DNA of 41,372 nt from an uncultured Lachnospiraceae bacterium (GTDB taxonomy: Bacteria; Bacillota; Clostridia; Lachnospirales; Lachnospiraceae), in NCBI GenBank assembly GCA_902768735.1, contig CACXMK010000014.1, forward strand, positions 1 through 41,372. Direction: 5' to 3'. The notes under the pieces are model-generated. The model saw only the letters and a program-made list of their open reading frames with translations. It was not told the DNA's origin and ran no database searches. A program made the translations under genes and the position numbers. Of the stretch, positions 1-7,158 are shown one piece after another. The stretch's first letter is position 1. Every line of letters begins with the position of its first letter.

Positions 1-13
1 AGGAGGTATCACG

Positions 14-1153
14 ATGAAACTGCTCTTCGCTTCCGATTCATTCAAGGGAACTCTGTCCAGTGAAAAGACTGTAGAACTGCTTACCAAAGCTGCGCACGAA
101 GTATTCGGCGCCTGTGAGACGTCCGGTGTTCCGGTTGCCGACGGCGGAGAAGGCACGACTGACGCCGTGATCCTCGCAAGAAATGGCGGTCGCGTTTACA
201 CCGATGTCCACGGTCCTTTGATGGAGATGACCCGCGCGTATTACGGCAAGCTCGGCGACAACGAGGCCGTTCTGGAGATGGCACAGGCCTCCGGCCTTCC
301 GATGGTCCCTCCGGAACTGAGAAATCCTCTCAACACCACGACCTACGGCACCGGCGAGCTGGTCCTTGCAGCGATCAACGCAGGCTATACAGACCTCTCG
401 ATCGCGATCGGCGGCTCCGCCACCAACGACGGCGGCATGGGCTTTGCGAACGCCCTGGGCGTACGCTTCTATGATGCGGAAGGCAATGTCCTGGAAGGCA
501 AGGGCAGCGATCTCGAGAAAGTCGCGCACATCGACGCATCCGGCATCCCGGAGAATGTTAAGAACGCAAAATTCACCGTCATGTGCGACGTCACCAATCC
601 CCTCAGCGGCAAAGACGGCGCGACCTACACCTTTGGCAAGCAGAAGGGCGGCACGCCTGAGATCCTCGATCGCCTCGAGGCAGGTATGGAGAATTACCGC
701 AGCGTGATCATCAAAGAGTTCGGCATCGACCCTAACGAGACGCCCGGAACCGGCGCTGCCGGCGGCCTTGGCGCTGCGCTCAAGATCTTCTTTAAAGCCG
801 AGATGAAGTCCGGTATCGAGACCGTTCTGGATCTGATCGACTTCGACGGCCTGCTTCAGGGAACCGACCTCGTCGTGACCGGTGAGGGAAGAACGGACTG
901 GCAGAGCTGTTTTGGCAAAGTCATGCAGGGCGTCGGCGACAGGGCGAAGAAGTACGATATCCCCGCAGTCGCGCTGTGCGGCGGCCTTGGAAAAGGCTAT
1001 GACGGCATCTACGAGCACGGCATTGATTCGATCATCACGACTGTCGACGGCCCGATGCCGCTCGAGGAAGCTCTTGACCGCGCCGAGGACCTCTACTACA
1101 AGGGCGCGATCCGCATGTTCCGCATGGTCCGCGCCGGAATGCGCATGAAATAA
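14..1153 (+). CDS. Glycerate kinase (GlxK/GarK family)
   Basis: This 379-residue protein matches the bacterial glycerate 2-kinase family, which phosphorylates D-glycerate with ATP to feed lower glycolysis in the cytoplasm. The start MKLLFASDSFKGTLSS, the VPVADGGEGTTDA segment near residue 40, IAIGGSATNDGGMGFANALG near 130-150 and GTGAAGGLGAAL near 245-257 are hallmarks of the family, and the length is normal. The start is fixed by AGGAGG at positions 1-6, seven bases upstream of the ATG. The gene stands alone before a strong terminator; its promoter lies outside the window. No obvious partner (tartronate semialdehyde reductase, glycerate transporter) is visible. GlxK versus GarK naming cannot be decided from sequence alone. 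Confidence 0.93.
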   Translation: MKLLFASDSFKGTLSSEKTVELLTKAAHEVFGACETSGVPVADGGEGTTDAVILARNGGRVYTDVHGPLMEMTRAYYGKLGDNEAVLEMAQASGLPMVPPELRNPLNTTTYGTGELVLAAINAGYTDLSIAIGGSATNDGGMGFANALGVRFYDAEGNVLEGKGSDLEKVAHIDASGIPENVKNAKFTVMCDVTNPLSGKDGATYTFGKQKGGTPEILDRLEAGMENYRSVIIKEFGIDPNETPGTGAAGGLGAALKIFFKAEMKSGIETVLDLIDFDGLLQGTDLVVTGEGRTDWQSCFGKVMQGVGDRAKKYDIPAVALCGGLGKGYDGIYEHGIDSIITTVDGPMPLEEALDRAEDLYYKGAIRMFRMVRAGMRMK

Positions 1154-1209
1154 TCGCCGCAGGGCAGCAAATACGCAACAATTTGCATACAATACTCCTC
1201 CTCTATATA

Positions 1210-1243
1210 AGAAATCCGGCAGTGATTGCCGGATTTCTTTTTT
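1210..1243 (+). terminator. Rho-independent terminator after glycerate kinase
   Basis: An AGAAATCCGGC / GCCGGATTTCT stem with a seven-base loop is followed by a T run. It lies 57 bases after the glycerate kinase stop codon. Confidence 0.9.
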
Positions 1244-1867
1244 GTCTGCGGGGTTTCCAGTCTCTTGACTAGCGTTTCTTACCTTCTCCGAGGCGATTTC
1301 TAGTTCTCCTCTGATGGGGCAAAATTCTAAACGGTGTGTCCATTTTATAGGTACCAGTTTACCTCACGGCGTTTGGGCACAGCAGAGATTTTTTCTGATT
1401 TGTTCCCCCGGGTTTTTTGTGTATTTCGGGGTTTTTGGGTACAGCAGAGAATTTCATAAGAATTGTTCCCCGGGCTAGATTCTATAACGGGCACAGATAG
1501 TCCTAACCGAGGAAATGTTCTCTTTTCTGACTGGAGGTCGTGGGGAACAATTTATCGAGAATGCCTGCCCGTACCCAATCTTGCTCAAATACGTCAAAAT
1601 ACAGGGGTCACACTTTTTTGACTTAGTGCTCCTGTACCCAACTCCCGGAAATCCCGGGGGAACATTTGCAGTATTTTGTCATCTGTGCCCAACCACACAG
1701 ACTGCAAACAATGATATCCAGCATTAGTTCGGCATTCCGATCATTTCCAACCGAAGCGTCAATTACCGCAACGATTCGGCACCTCTTCTTTCAAAAACGG
1801 CAGCGAAATATTAGAATAATAGTAAAAATGAGCGTGCTACGCATGAAAAGTCAAAGGAAAGACGAAC
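1244..1867. other. Long non-coding spacer with a repeat cluster
   Basis: After the terminator there is no convincing gene up to the amidohydrolase start. Short open frames here run through the repeats and have no ribosome binding site. The main content is six copies of a roughly 35-base repeat between 1375 and 1690 (listed separately). The last 170 bases are AT-rich and probably hold the amidohydrolase promoter, but no clear -35/-10 pair stands out. Confidence 0.7.
1375..1690. repeat. Cluster of six ~35-bp intergenic repeats, three in each orientation
   Basis: Six units share a GGGYACAG left end and a TGTTCCCC right end, with a variable A/T-rich middle of about 20 bases. Forward copies are at 1375-1409, 1437-1471 and 1489-1522; reverse-oriented copies are at 1542-1576, 1604-1639 and 1656-1690. 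Copy 5 is the most diverged (TGTGACCCC at its end). The two ends of each unit are themselves near-inverted (GGGYACA against GGGAACA), so every unit can fold into a short hairpin. Start-to-start spacing is 52 to 62 bases. The function is unknown to me. Confidence 0.75.
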
Positions 1868-3073
1868 ATGAAGCCTTACAGATTGACTGAAGAAGAATAC
1901 AACAGGATCCTCGCGTTCAAGCGCGACCTTCACATGCACCCGGAGCTTTCCAGGCAGGAATTCCAGACAACAGAAAAGATCCGGAAATTCCTCATGGACC
2001 TTCCGGATTTCGAGATCCTCCCTCTGAATACTGAAACAAAGACCGGCGTCGCCGCACAGATCCGCGGGTGCGGCGGAACAGGATCAGAACAGCGTGCGCG
2101 CGAGGTCCTCCTCCGCGCCGACATCGACGCCCTTCCGCAGAACGAGGAATTTGACAGCCCCTGGAAATCCCAGAACCCCGGCGTCATGCACGCCTGCGGG
2201 CACGACTTCCACACCGCCGCCCTGCTCGGAGCAGCCCTGCTCCTGCAGCGCGCGAAGGATGACGGCGAACTCCACGGTACAGTGGATCTTCTGTTCCAGC
2301 CTGCGGAGGAAGGGACGGCAGGCGCTCACATGGTGATCGAATCGGAGCTGTTTGAAAGGATCCGGCCGGATCTGTGTTTTGGCCTGCACAACTGGCCTTC
2401 AGTGCAGACCGGAAAGATCGCCTGCCACGAAGGCCCTCTTATGGCGGGGAAGCGCAACTTCGAGATCGTGATCCGCGGGGTCGGCGGACACGGAGCGATG
2501 CCGCATCTGTGCGCGGACGCGATCGTCTGCGCCGCCGCCGTGATCCAGTCCCTTCAGACGGTGGTGAGCCGCAATACGGCACCGCTGGATTCCGTTCTCC
2601 TCACTTTGGGCAGGATCGAAGGAGGGGTGCGGGAGAACATCATCGCGGACCGTGTCAGCATCCTCGGGACCGTGCGCTCGCTCTCCGACGATGCCCTGGA
2701 CCGCGCGATCTCCCGCATAGAAACGATCGTCCAAAAGACCGCTGAGGCCTATGAATGCAGCTCGGAGATCCTCTGGAAAGAAAGGGTCCGCGCAGTGTGG
2801 AATTCCCCCGAAATGACTGCGCTTGCCAGAAAGTGCGCTGCCATGACAGGATGTGAAGTGACAGACGCGCCGCCCTCCCTTGCCAGCGAGGATTTCGCGA
2901 GTTACCGGCAGTTCGCCCCGTCCTTCTTCTACTGGGTGGGAAGCACTGCTTCCGGAGATATACCGGTGGAACTGCACAAGCCGACGTTCCACACCGACGA
3001 TACCGCGCTGCGCTATGCAGCGGAGCTGCTCGCGATCTCAGCTATGAAGGGGCTGGAACAACAGTCCGACTAA
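1868..3073 (+). CDS. M20-family metal-dependent amidohydrolase (N-acyl amino acid / peptide hydrolase)
   Basis: The 401-residue product is an M20D peptidase-family hydrolase of the hippurate hydrolase / N-acyl-L-amino acid amidohydrolase / IAA-amino acid hydrolase type, which removes acyl groups from amino acids or cleaves small peptides using a two-metal centre. The metal-site motif MHACGHDFHTA lies near residue 107, QPAEEGTAGA near 146, GLHNWPS near 170, GVGGHGAMPH in the lid domain, and the final LHKPTFHTDD supplies the last His. No signal peptide is seen, so it should be cytoplasmic. The ATG is preceded by AAAGGAAAG. It is monocistronic, flanked by the repeat spacer and a strong terminator. 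The exact substrate cannot be told from sequence. Confidence 0.92.
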   Translation: MKPYRLTEEEYNRILAFKRDLHMHPELSRQEFQTTEKIRKFLMDLPDFEILPLNTETKTGVAAQIRGCGGTGSEQRAREVLLRADIDALPQNEEFDSPWKSQNPGVMHACGHDFHTAALLGAALLLQRAKDDGELHGTVDLLFQPAEEGTAGAHMVIESELFERIRPDLCFGLHNWPSVQTGKIACHEGPLMAGKRNFEIVIRGVGGHGAMPHLCADAIVCAAAVIQSLQTVVSRNTAPLDSVLLTLGRIEGGVRENIIADRVSILGTVRSLSDDALDRAISRIETIVQKTAEAYECSSEILWKERVRAVWNSPEMTALARKCAAMTGCEVTDAPPSLASEDFASYRQFAPSFFYWVGSTASGDIPVELHKPTFHTDDTALRYAAELLAISAMKGLEQQSD

Positions 3074-3074
3074 C

Positions 3075-3119
3075 AAAAAAAGACCTCTGGGGTCGTTTTT
3101 CGCCCCGGTGGTCTTTTTT
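3075..3119 (+). terminator. Rho-independent terminator after the amidohydrolase
   Basis: AAAAAAGACC and GGTCTTTTTT form the outer stem, with an inner GGGG/CCCC pairing around a T-rich loop. It starts directly after the stop codon. Confidence 0.92.
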
Positions 3120-3187
3120 GCGTACAATTATTTAAATAATCCCATCGTATAAAGGGACATCACAAGGCTTGCAAAATACGGAACCAT

Positions 3188-3247
3188 GGGGCTGTCGCAT
3201 TAAGTGAAGGTTCAAAACCTACGCTTTTGCGGCAAGCCCCTTTTATT
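3188..3247. terminator. Hairpin between converging genes, probable terminator
   Basis: GGGGCTGTCGCA pairs imperfectly with TGCGGCAAGCCCC and is followed by TTTTATTT on the plus strand. An inner AGGTTC..AACCT arm makes it a long hairpin. The T run favours plus-strand termination; it also sits right behind the minus-strand hydrolase and is the only candidate to end that operon. Confidence 0.6.
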
Positions 3248-3251
3248 TCAG

Positions 3252-4070
3252 CTATCCTATCTTCTTCACGAACCCTTCGATCAGATGATTCACGAGCTCC
3301 GGCTCATCCGTATTGGAATTGTGCCCTGCCCCCTTGATCCAAGTGATCGGGATCCCTGACTTTTTGTGCCATGCCTTATTGTAGCGGATGCACGACCCGG
3401 CGTGATCCTGGTCTCCGCAGATCAGCAGCGCAGGACATTTGATGTCATAGGGAAGCTCCGCCTCCACCGCATCCGCGAGGATCCTATAGCCGTGGCCGGC
3501 GAGCTTCGCGTACCGCTCCTGATCGCCGTCATAGACCATCATCATGTCATGCATGAGCTTTCTCCCCTGCTCAGAAGAAGCCACGCCGTTTGTTCCCTGC
3601 TTTACAAGCGTCTTCCAGGGATAATGGCGGTAGACCGGCTCCATTCTCTTGAGAAGCCAGATCTCAACTGCCGTCGTATATTCCCGCTTAAGCGGCGCGG
3701 AATCGATTGAGATAAATCCCCTGAGCTTTTTCGGAAACTGCTGCGCGTATGCCTGGCCGACATAACCTCCCATGGATTGGCCAATAATGACCGGTTCATC
3801 AAAGCCCTCAAGCTGCAGGATCTCGTCCACCCACTTCGCTTTATCCATGAGGGAAAATGTCATCTCAAACGGATACGAAGCCGTGTGTCCGGGCGCGTCC
3901 CACACGAACAACGGATACCTGCCTTCGAAGTATTCGATCTGTTTCCCAAACAGGCGGTGGTCCGCCGTCAGGCCCGGCAGAAACACCAGCTGCGGCGCTG
4001 CCGCTGCCGCTTCTTTACTTACCCAGTAATGGATCACCCCACAGGATGTCTCGTAGGTTTTTTCTATCAT
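3252..4070 (-). CDS. Alpha/beta-fold hydrolase
   Basis: The 272-residue protein has the alpha/beta hydrolase layout. The nucleophile elbow is GQSMGG with Ser at residue 99, the oxyanion-loop region is VFLPGLTADHRLF, the acid is probably in LLICGDQDHAG and the catalytic His in KGAGHNSNTDEP near the C-terminus. Such enzymes cleave esters, lactones or similar bonds; the substrate is not evident. Its start lies 24 bases after the aldolase stop, with a G-rich AGGGGGG ribosome site, so it is the second gene of an aldolase-hydrolase operon under the operator pair at 4804-4925. No signal peptide or membrane segment is seen. That it belongs to the sugar pathway is inferred only from this operon. Confidence 0.88.
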   Translation of the reverse strand: MIEKTYETSCGVIHYWVSKEAAAAAPQLVFLPGLTADHRLFGKQIEYFEGRYPLFVWDAPGHTASYPFEMTFSLMDKAKWVDEILQLEGFDEPVIIGQSMGGYVGQAYAQQFPKKLRGFISIDSAPLKREYTTAVEIWLLKRMEPVYRHYPWKTLVKQGTNGVASSEQGRKLMHDMMMVYDGDQERYAKLAGHGYRILADAVEAELPYDIKCPALLICGDQDHAGSCIRYNKAWHKKSGIPITWIKGAGHNSNTDEPELVNHLIEGFVKKIG

Positions 4071-4094
4071 GATCTTACCCCCCTGTCAGCAAAA

Positions 4095-4769
4095 TCACAG
4101 TTCCGCCATTGTACTCTTTCCGGTAAGCGTCTCAAAATCCTTTATGAACGCATCCACCGCAGCATAGATCGCCGGATTCGCCACGAAGCTCTCGATCACA
4201 TCCGGAGAAACGGTCGCGCAGCCAATGCCGTACTCCGCAAGCTCCAGCACCTGCTGGGAATTCTTAAAGCTGGCAGCCAGCATCTGCGTCTCCATTCCGT
4301 TGTTGTCAAAGATGTCCTGGATCTCTTTGCAGACCGCGACGCCGTCGTATCCCATGTTGTCGATCCTGTTGATGTACGGCGCGGTGAACGACGCGCCCGC
4401 CTTGCCCGCCAGATACGCCTGCATCGGCGTGTAGATCGCTGTTCCGGTCGTTCGGATTCCTTTCTGCGACAGTGCCTTCATGGCCTTGAACCCTTCCGGG
4501 ATGCAGGGGATCTTCACGATCGTGTCCTCTCCGAGCTCCTTCACGATGCGCTCCGCGTCTTTTAGCATACCTGCGGCATCCGTCGCCAGCACCTGCACAT
4601 GGAGGTCCGCATCCTTTCCGATGAAATCGCGGATCTCCTTTAACACATCAAACGGCTGCTTTCCGGTCTTTGCCAAAATACTGGGATTTGTAGTGACACC
4701 GTCGATCGGATAGAGATCGTAGATCCGGCGGATTGCTGCTATATTTGCATCATCGATCAAAAGCTTCAT
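4095..4769 (-). CDS. Fructose-6-phosphate aldolase / transaldolase-like protein (FSA/TalC type)
   Basis: The 224-residue product belongs to the short transaldolase family. The Schiff-base Lys is in TIVKIP at residue 86, GVTTNPSILA lies near residue 24, and APYINRID places a Tyr at 132, where true transaldolases carry Phe and E. coli FsaA has Tyr131. A Gln at residue 59 (HVQVLA) and a Thr near 110 match other FSA active-site residues. I therefore favour aldolase over transaldolase activity: reversible cleavage of fructose-6-phosphate, or a 1-deoxy analogue, to glyceraldehyde-3-phosphate and a three-carbon ketone. A longer frame exists upstream, but AGGAGG eight bases before the ATG at 4769 fixes the start. 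The promoter at 4837-4864 is near consensus and an operator covers its start site. It leads an operon with the downstream hydrolase. Confidence 0.92.
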   Translation of the reverse strand: MKLLIDDANIAAIRRIYDLYPIDGVTTNPSILAKTGKQPFDVLKEIRDFIGKDADLHVQVLATDAAGMLKDAERIVKELGEDTIVKIPCIPEGFKAMKALSQKGIRTTGTAIYTPMQAYLAGKAGASFTAPYINRIDNMGYDGVAVCKEIQDIFDNNGMETQMLAASFKNSQQVLELAEYGIGCATVSPDVIESFVANPAIYAAVDAFIKDFETLTGKSTMAEL

Positions 4770-4803
4770 TGTTTTCCTCCTTGCCGCCTTTGCGAAAAAT
4801 TCT

Positions 4804-4832
4804 ATTCGTAATATGTGATTGCTTCTTACGAA
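4804..4832. promoter_or_regulatory. Operator O1 at the aldolase promoter
   Basis: TTCGTAA at 4805-4811 and TTACGAA at 4826-4832 form a perfect 7-base inverted repeat separated by 14 bases. It lies immediately downstream of the aldolase -10 element, over the expected transcription start, so binding should block transcription. The same arrangement with the same spacing recurs at 4898-4925. I infer that the DeoR protein at 10068-10814 binds it. Confidence 0.75.
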
Positions 4833-4836
4833 ATTT

Positions 4837-4864
4837 ATTATACGCATATGAGGAGTATTGTCAA
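4837..4864 (-). promoter_or_regulatory. Consensus promoter for the aldolase-hydrolase operon
   Basis: On the minus strand TTGACA (4864-4859) and TATAAT (4842-4837) are separated by 16 bases, a fully consensus sigma-A pair. A promoter this strong, flanked by two operators, is what a repressed inducible operon would have. Confidence 0.85.
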
Positions 4865-4897
4865 TGATTTTTGCATACATAATAAAAATTAATTTCA

Positions 4898-4925
4898 TTC
4901 GTAATTTCTATTGCTTGTTTACGAA
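4898..4925. promoter_or_regulatory. Operator O2 at the transporter/activase promoter
   Basis: TTCGTAA at 4898-4904 and TTACGAA at 4919-4925, again with a 14-base spacer, overlap the -35 element of the plus-strand promoter. The spacers of O1 and O2 also share ATTGCTT. The distance between O1 and O2 centres is about 93 bases. Confidence 0.75.
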
Positions 4926-4938
4926 TCCGTGCTATACT
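4911..4938 (+). promoter_or_regulatory. Promoter for the EamA transporter-activase operon
   Basis: TTGCTT (4911-4916) and TATACT (4933-4938) are spaced by 16 bases on the plus strand. The -35 lies within operator O2. The leader to the transporter start is about 100 bases. Confidence 0.65.
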
Positions 4939-5040
4939 GTGTCTATGAGCAGCCGGGCCACTGCCATGGCCACGCAAAAAACGACACACTAATATAATAA
5001 TGGTAGCGTTGCAGAGAACGTGCCGTAATGGAGATTCATA

Positions 5041-5934
5041 ATGAAACCACCAATGCAAACAAACGCCAATTCTTCCACTGGGCTTTCCAATCGCACGAAG
5101 GGGATCCTGTTCATACTAATGGCAGGCTTTTTCTTTTCCCTGATGTCGGTCTTTGTGCGGCTTTCGGGCAATGTGCCGACCATGCAGAAAGCTTTTTTCA
5201 GAAATATCATTGCCACTGCCGTGGCAGCTGTCCTTCTTGTAAGGTCCGGACAGAGCGTTTTCATAGGCCGGCGAAATCTGCCCGCGCTTCTTATGCGCTG
5301 CATTTTTGGAACGGTCGGGATCGTAAGTAACTTTTGGGCAGTCGACCATATGCGAATTGCTGACGCGAATATGCTCAACAAGCTCTCTCCGTTTTTTGCC
5401 ATACTGATGTCGATCTTTATTCTTAAGGAATTGCCGAGTAAAGTAGAATGGATCTGCGTCATTGTTGCATTCATCGGGGCGGCGTTTGTTGCAAAGCCGA
5501 GTGCAGGCATGGTCTCATTTCCCGCCCTCGTCGGGCTGCTGGGTGGATTCACGGCGGGAACCGCGTACACATTTCTGCGCAAACTGGGGCTTAACGGCGT
5601 ACGCGGGCCGGTGATCGTGATGGCGTTCTCCGCTTTTTCGACAGTGGTCCTCTTACCGAACCTCATCCTGAATTATCATCCGATGACACTGCAGCAGTTC
5701 CTGTGCCTGATCATGGCAGGCTCCTGCGCAGCCGGCGGACAGCTGTCGATCACGGCGGCATATCAGCATGCGCCCGCGCGGGATATTTCCGTCTTCGATT
5801 ACTCGCAGGTCGTGTACGCAGCGATGTTCGGGTTTCTTCTCTTCGGAGAGCTTCCGGATATCTGGAGTTTTGTCGGGTATGTGATCATCATCGGAACAGC
5901 ATTTGTAAAGTGGTTCTTAAGACCGGCGGAATGA
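5041..5934 (+). CDS. EamA/DMT-family membrane transporter
   Basis: The 297-residue protein is a drug/metabolite transporter superfamily (EamA) protein with about ten hydrophobic helices arranged as two repeated halves. The first helix is around residues 20-38 (GILFILMAGFFFSLMSVFVR) and the last ends near 290 (GYVIIIGTAFVKWF). Members carry amino acids, nucleotides, sugars or efflux substrates. A GGAG lies eight bases before the ATG. It is the first gene of an operator-controlled unit that continues into the glycyl radical activase 74 bases later, so uptake of the pathway substrate or export of a small product is a reasonable guess. The substrate is not shown by the sequence. Confidence 0.88.
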   Translation: MKPPMQTNANSSTGLSNRTKGILFILMAGFFFSLMSVFVRLSGNVPTMQKAFFRNIIATAVAAVLLVRSGQSVFIGRRNLPALLMRCIFGTVGIVSNFWAVDHMRIADANMLNKLSPFFAILMSIFILKELPSKVEWICVIVAFIGAAFVAKPSAGMVSFPALVGLLGGFTAGTAYTFLRKLGLNGVRGPVIVMAFSAFSTVVLLPNLILNYHPMTLQQFLCLIMAGSCAAGGQLSITAAYQHAPARDISVFDYSQVVYAAMFGFLLFGELPDIWSFVGYVIIIGTAFVKWFLRPAE

Positions 5935-5941
5935 ACAATGT

Positions 5942-5990
5942 GAGTCAAAACAGTCAACTCCCCGACTCTTGGGGACAGAATGTCTGACTC
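5942..5990 (+). repeat. Intergenic stem-loop between transporter and activase
   Basis: GAGTCA (5942-5947) pairs with TGACTC (5985-5990), and an inner TCCCC (5959-5963) pairs with GGGGA (5971-5975). There is no T run, so it is not an ordinary terminator. It could lower read-through, protect mRNA ends, or be a small intergenic repeat. The activase ribosome site (AAGGAG) follows within ten bases. Confidence 0.55.
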
Positions 5991-6008
5991 AGTTTAAGGA
6001 GAACTCGA

Positions 6009-7046
6009 ATGAATGACATAAATACTGTTACTTCCGGATCTGCAGTAAGCGGCACCGTGTTCAACATCCAGAAATTCAGCCTGAACGACGGTCCGGGGAT
6101 CCGTACAGTCGTATTTCTGAAGGGCTGCCCCCTGCACTGTCTCTGGTGTTCCAATCCGGAGAGCCAGTCACCAAAGCCGCAGATCCTATGGGATGAAAAA
6201 AAGTGCCTGCATTGCGGGCACTGCGTGCTTACTTGTCCGGAAGGAGCTGTACATCGCATCGACCCGCACGGTGCCCTTGTGGGCGAAGCCGCGAAGCTTG
6301 CCGGTACTCTTGAAAGCGCCACTGCGCAGCAAACCGATGCCATGAAAGGCGCGAACGCTTCCGCTGAACAATTTCGCATCCATGTGGATCACCATCACTG
6401 CACAGGCTGCGGCCATTGCCTTAAGGAATGCCCCGGAAAAGCCCTGAAAACAGAGGGAGAGACCAAGACCGTAGCGGATGTCCTGCGCGTCGTTATGCAG
6501 GATCTAGCGTTCTACGAAGAGAGCGGCGGCGGGATCACTCTATCCGGCGGCGAACTCCTCATGCAACCGCGGTTTGCCTCCGCACTGCTGAAAGAAGCCA
6601 AAAAGAACGGCCTTGATACCGCTGTCGAAACCACAGGTTTCGCTGTCCCGGCTGTGTTTAATGAAGTGACGAAAGACGTGGATCATTTCATGATCGACCT
6701 CAAGCACTGGGATGAACGCGCTCATGTAAAGTGGACCGGTGTCTCGAACCGTTATCCTCTTCAGAATATGAAACACGCGACAGAAACCGGCAAAGACGTG
6801 CTTCCCCGAATTCCTGTCATACCCGGGGTCAACGATTCTCCGGAAGACGCCGCCGGCTTTGTGAAGCGACTCCAGGAGGCCGGCGCTTCAAAGGTACAGC
6901 TTCTCCCCTTCCATCAGTTCGGCGAGAATAAATATGCGCAGCTCGGAAAGGACTATGCTTTTACAGATGTGAAAGCCCTTAAGCAGGAAGACCTCGAGGA
7001 GTACCGCCAAATCTTCCTGAAGGCCGGGATCGACGCATTTTTCTAA
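6009..7046 (+). CDS. Glycyl radical enzyme activase (radical SAM, PflA/YbiY-like)
   Basis: The 345-residue protein generates the glycyl radical on its partner enzyme by reductive cleavage of S-adenosylmethionine. The radical-SAM CxxxCxxC motif is at Cys40, Cys44 and Cys47 (KGCPLHCLWC). Two further 4Fe-4S ferredoxin motifs follow at Cys66/69/72/76 and Cys131/134/137/141, as in activases of the non-PFL glycyl radical enzymes. GGGITLSGGE near residue 178 is the SAM-binding GGE region. A loop at about residues 87-124, between the two clusters, is longer than I expect and Ala-rich. The start has AAGGAG eight bases upstream. It converges on the glycyl radical enzyme, its probable partner, and is presumably co-transcribed with the transporter under operator O2. 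Confidence 0.94.
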   Translation: MNDINTVTSGSAVSGTVFNIQKFSLNDGPGIRTVVFLKGCPLHCLWCSNPESQSPKPQILWDEKKCLHCGHCVLTCPEGAVHRIDPHGALVGEAAKLAGTLESATAQQTDAMKGANASAEQFRIHVDHHHCTGCGHCLKECPGKALKTEGETKTVADVLRVVMQDLAFYEESGGGITLSGGELLMQPRFASALLKEAKKNGLDTAVETTGFAVPAVFNEVTKDVDHFMIDLKHWDERAHVKWTGVSNRYPLQNMKHATETGKDVLPRIPVIPGVNDSPEDAAGFVKRLQEAGASKVQLLPFHQFGENKYAQLGKDYAFTDVKALKQEDLEEYRQIFLKAGIDAFF

Positions 7047-7047
7047 T

Positions 7048-7082
7048 AAAAAGGGCTGTCGCACGAAATGCGGCAGCCTTTG
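7048..7082. terminator. Bidirectional terminator between activase and lyase
   Basis: AAGGGCTGTCGCA / TGCGGCAGCCTT is a strong stem with a short loop, with A's on one side and T's on the other. It directly follows the activase stop and lies downstream of the minus-strand lyase and kinase remnant, so it can serve both directions. Confidence 0.85.
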
Positions 7083-7123
7083 TCTCGTCTTTTTGCTAAT
7101 TTTGAACCTGTGAATTTCGAGTT

Positions 7124-7158
7124 GGGTACAGACGATGATTTCAGAAAACATTCTTCAG
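7124..7158 (+). repeat. Possible degenerate seventh copy of the ~35-bp repeat
   Basis: GGGTACAG at 7124-7131 followed by an A/T-rich middle and AACATTC resembles the forward units at 1375-1522, but the CCCC end is lost. It lies exactly where the ROK-kinase similarity ends. The likeness may be chance. Confidence 0.35.

Noticed and set aside
38-1192. Long minus-strand open frame across glycerate kinase
   Set aside because: It is an antisense shadow of a clearly recognised gene, as are other long opposite-strand frames over guaA, asnS, glgP, ileS and glgC.
1515-1890. Two short plus-strand open frames upstream of the amidohydrolase
   Set aside because: They run through the repeat cluster, have no ribosome binding site and no recognisable protein features.
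3127-3140. Perfect 14-base palindrome ATTATTTAAATAAT
   Set aside because: It is pure A/T, lies between a terminator and a converging gene, and is easily expected by chance.
5000-5041. 13-codon upstream reading frame whose TAA overlaps the transporter ATG (TAATG)
   Set aside because: The stop-start overlap is tempting as a leader peptide, but there is no ribosome site before its ATG and no attenuator structure.
3189-7080. Shared GGGCTGTCGCA words at 3190 and 7053 as a mobile repeat
   Set aside because: Both are stems of terminators with T tracts; similarity in terminator stems is common and does not require a mobile element.
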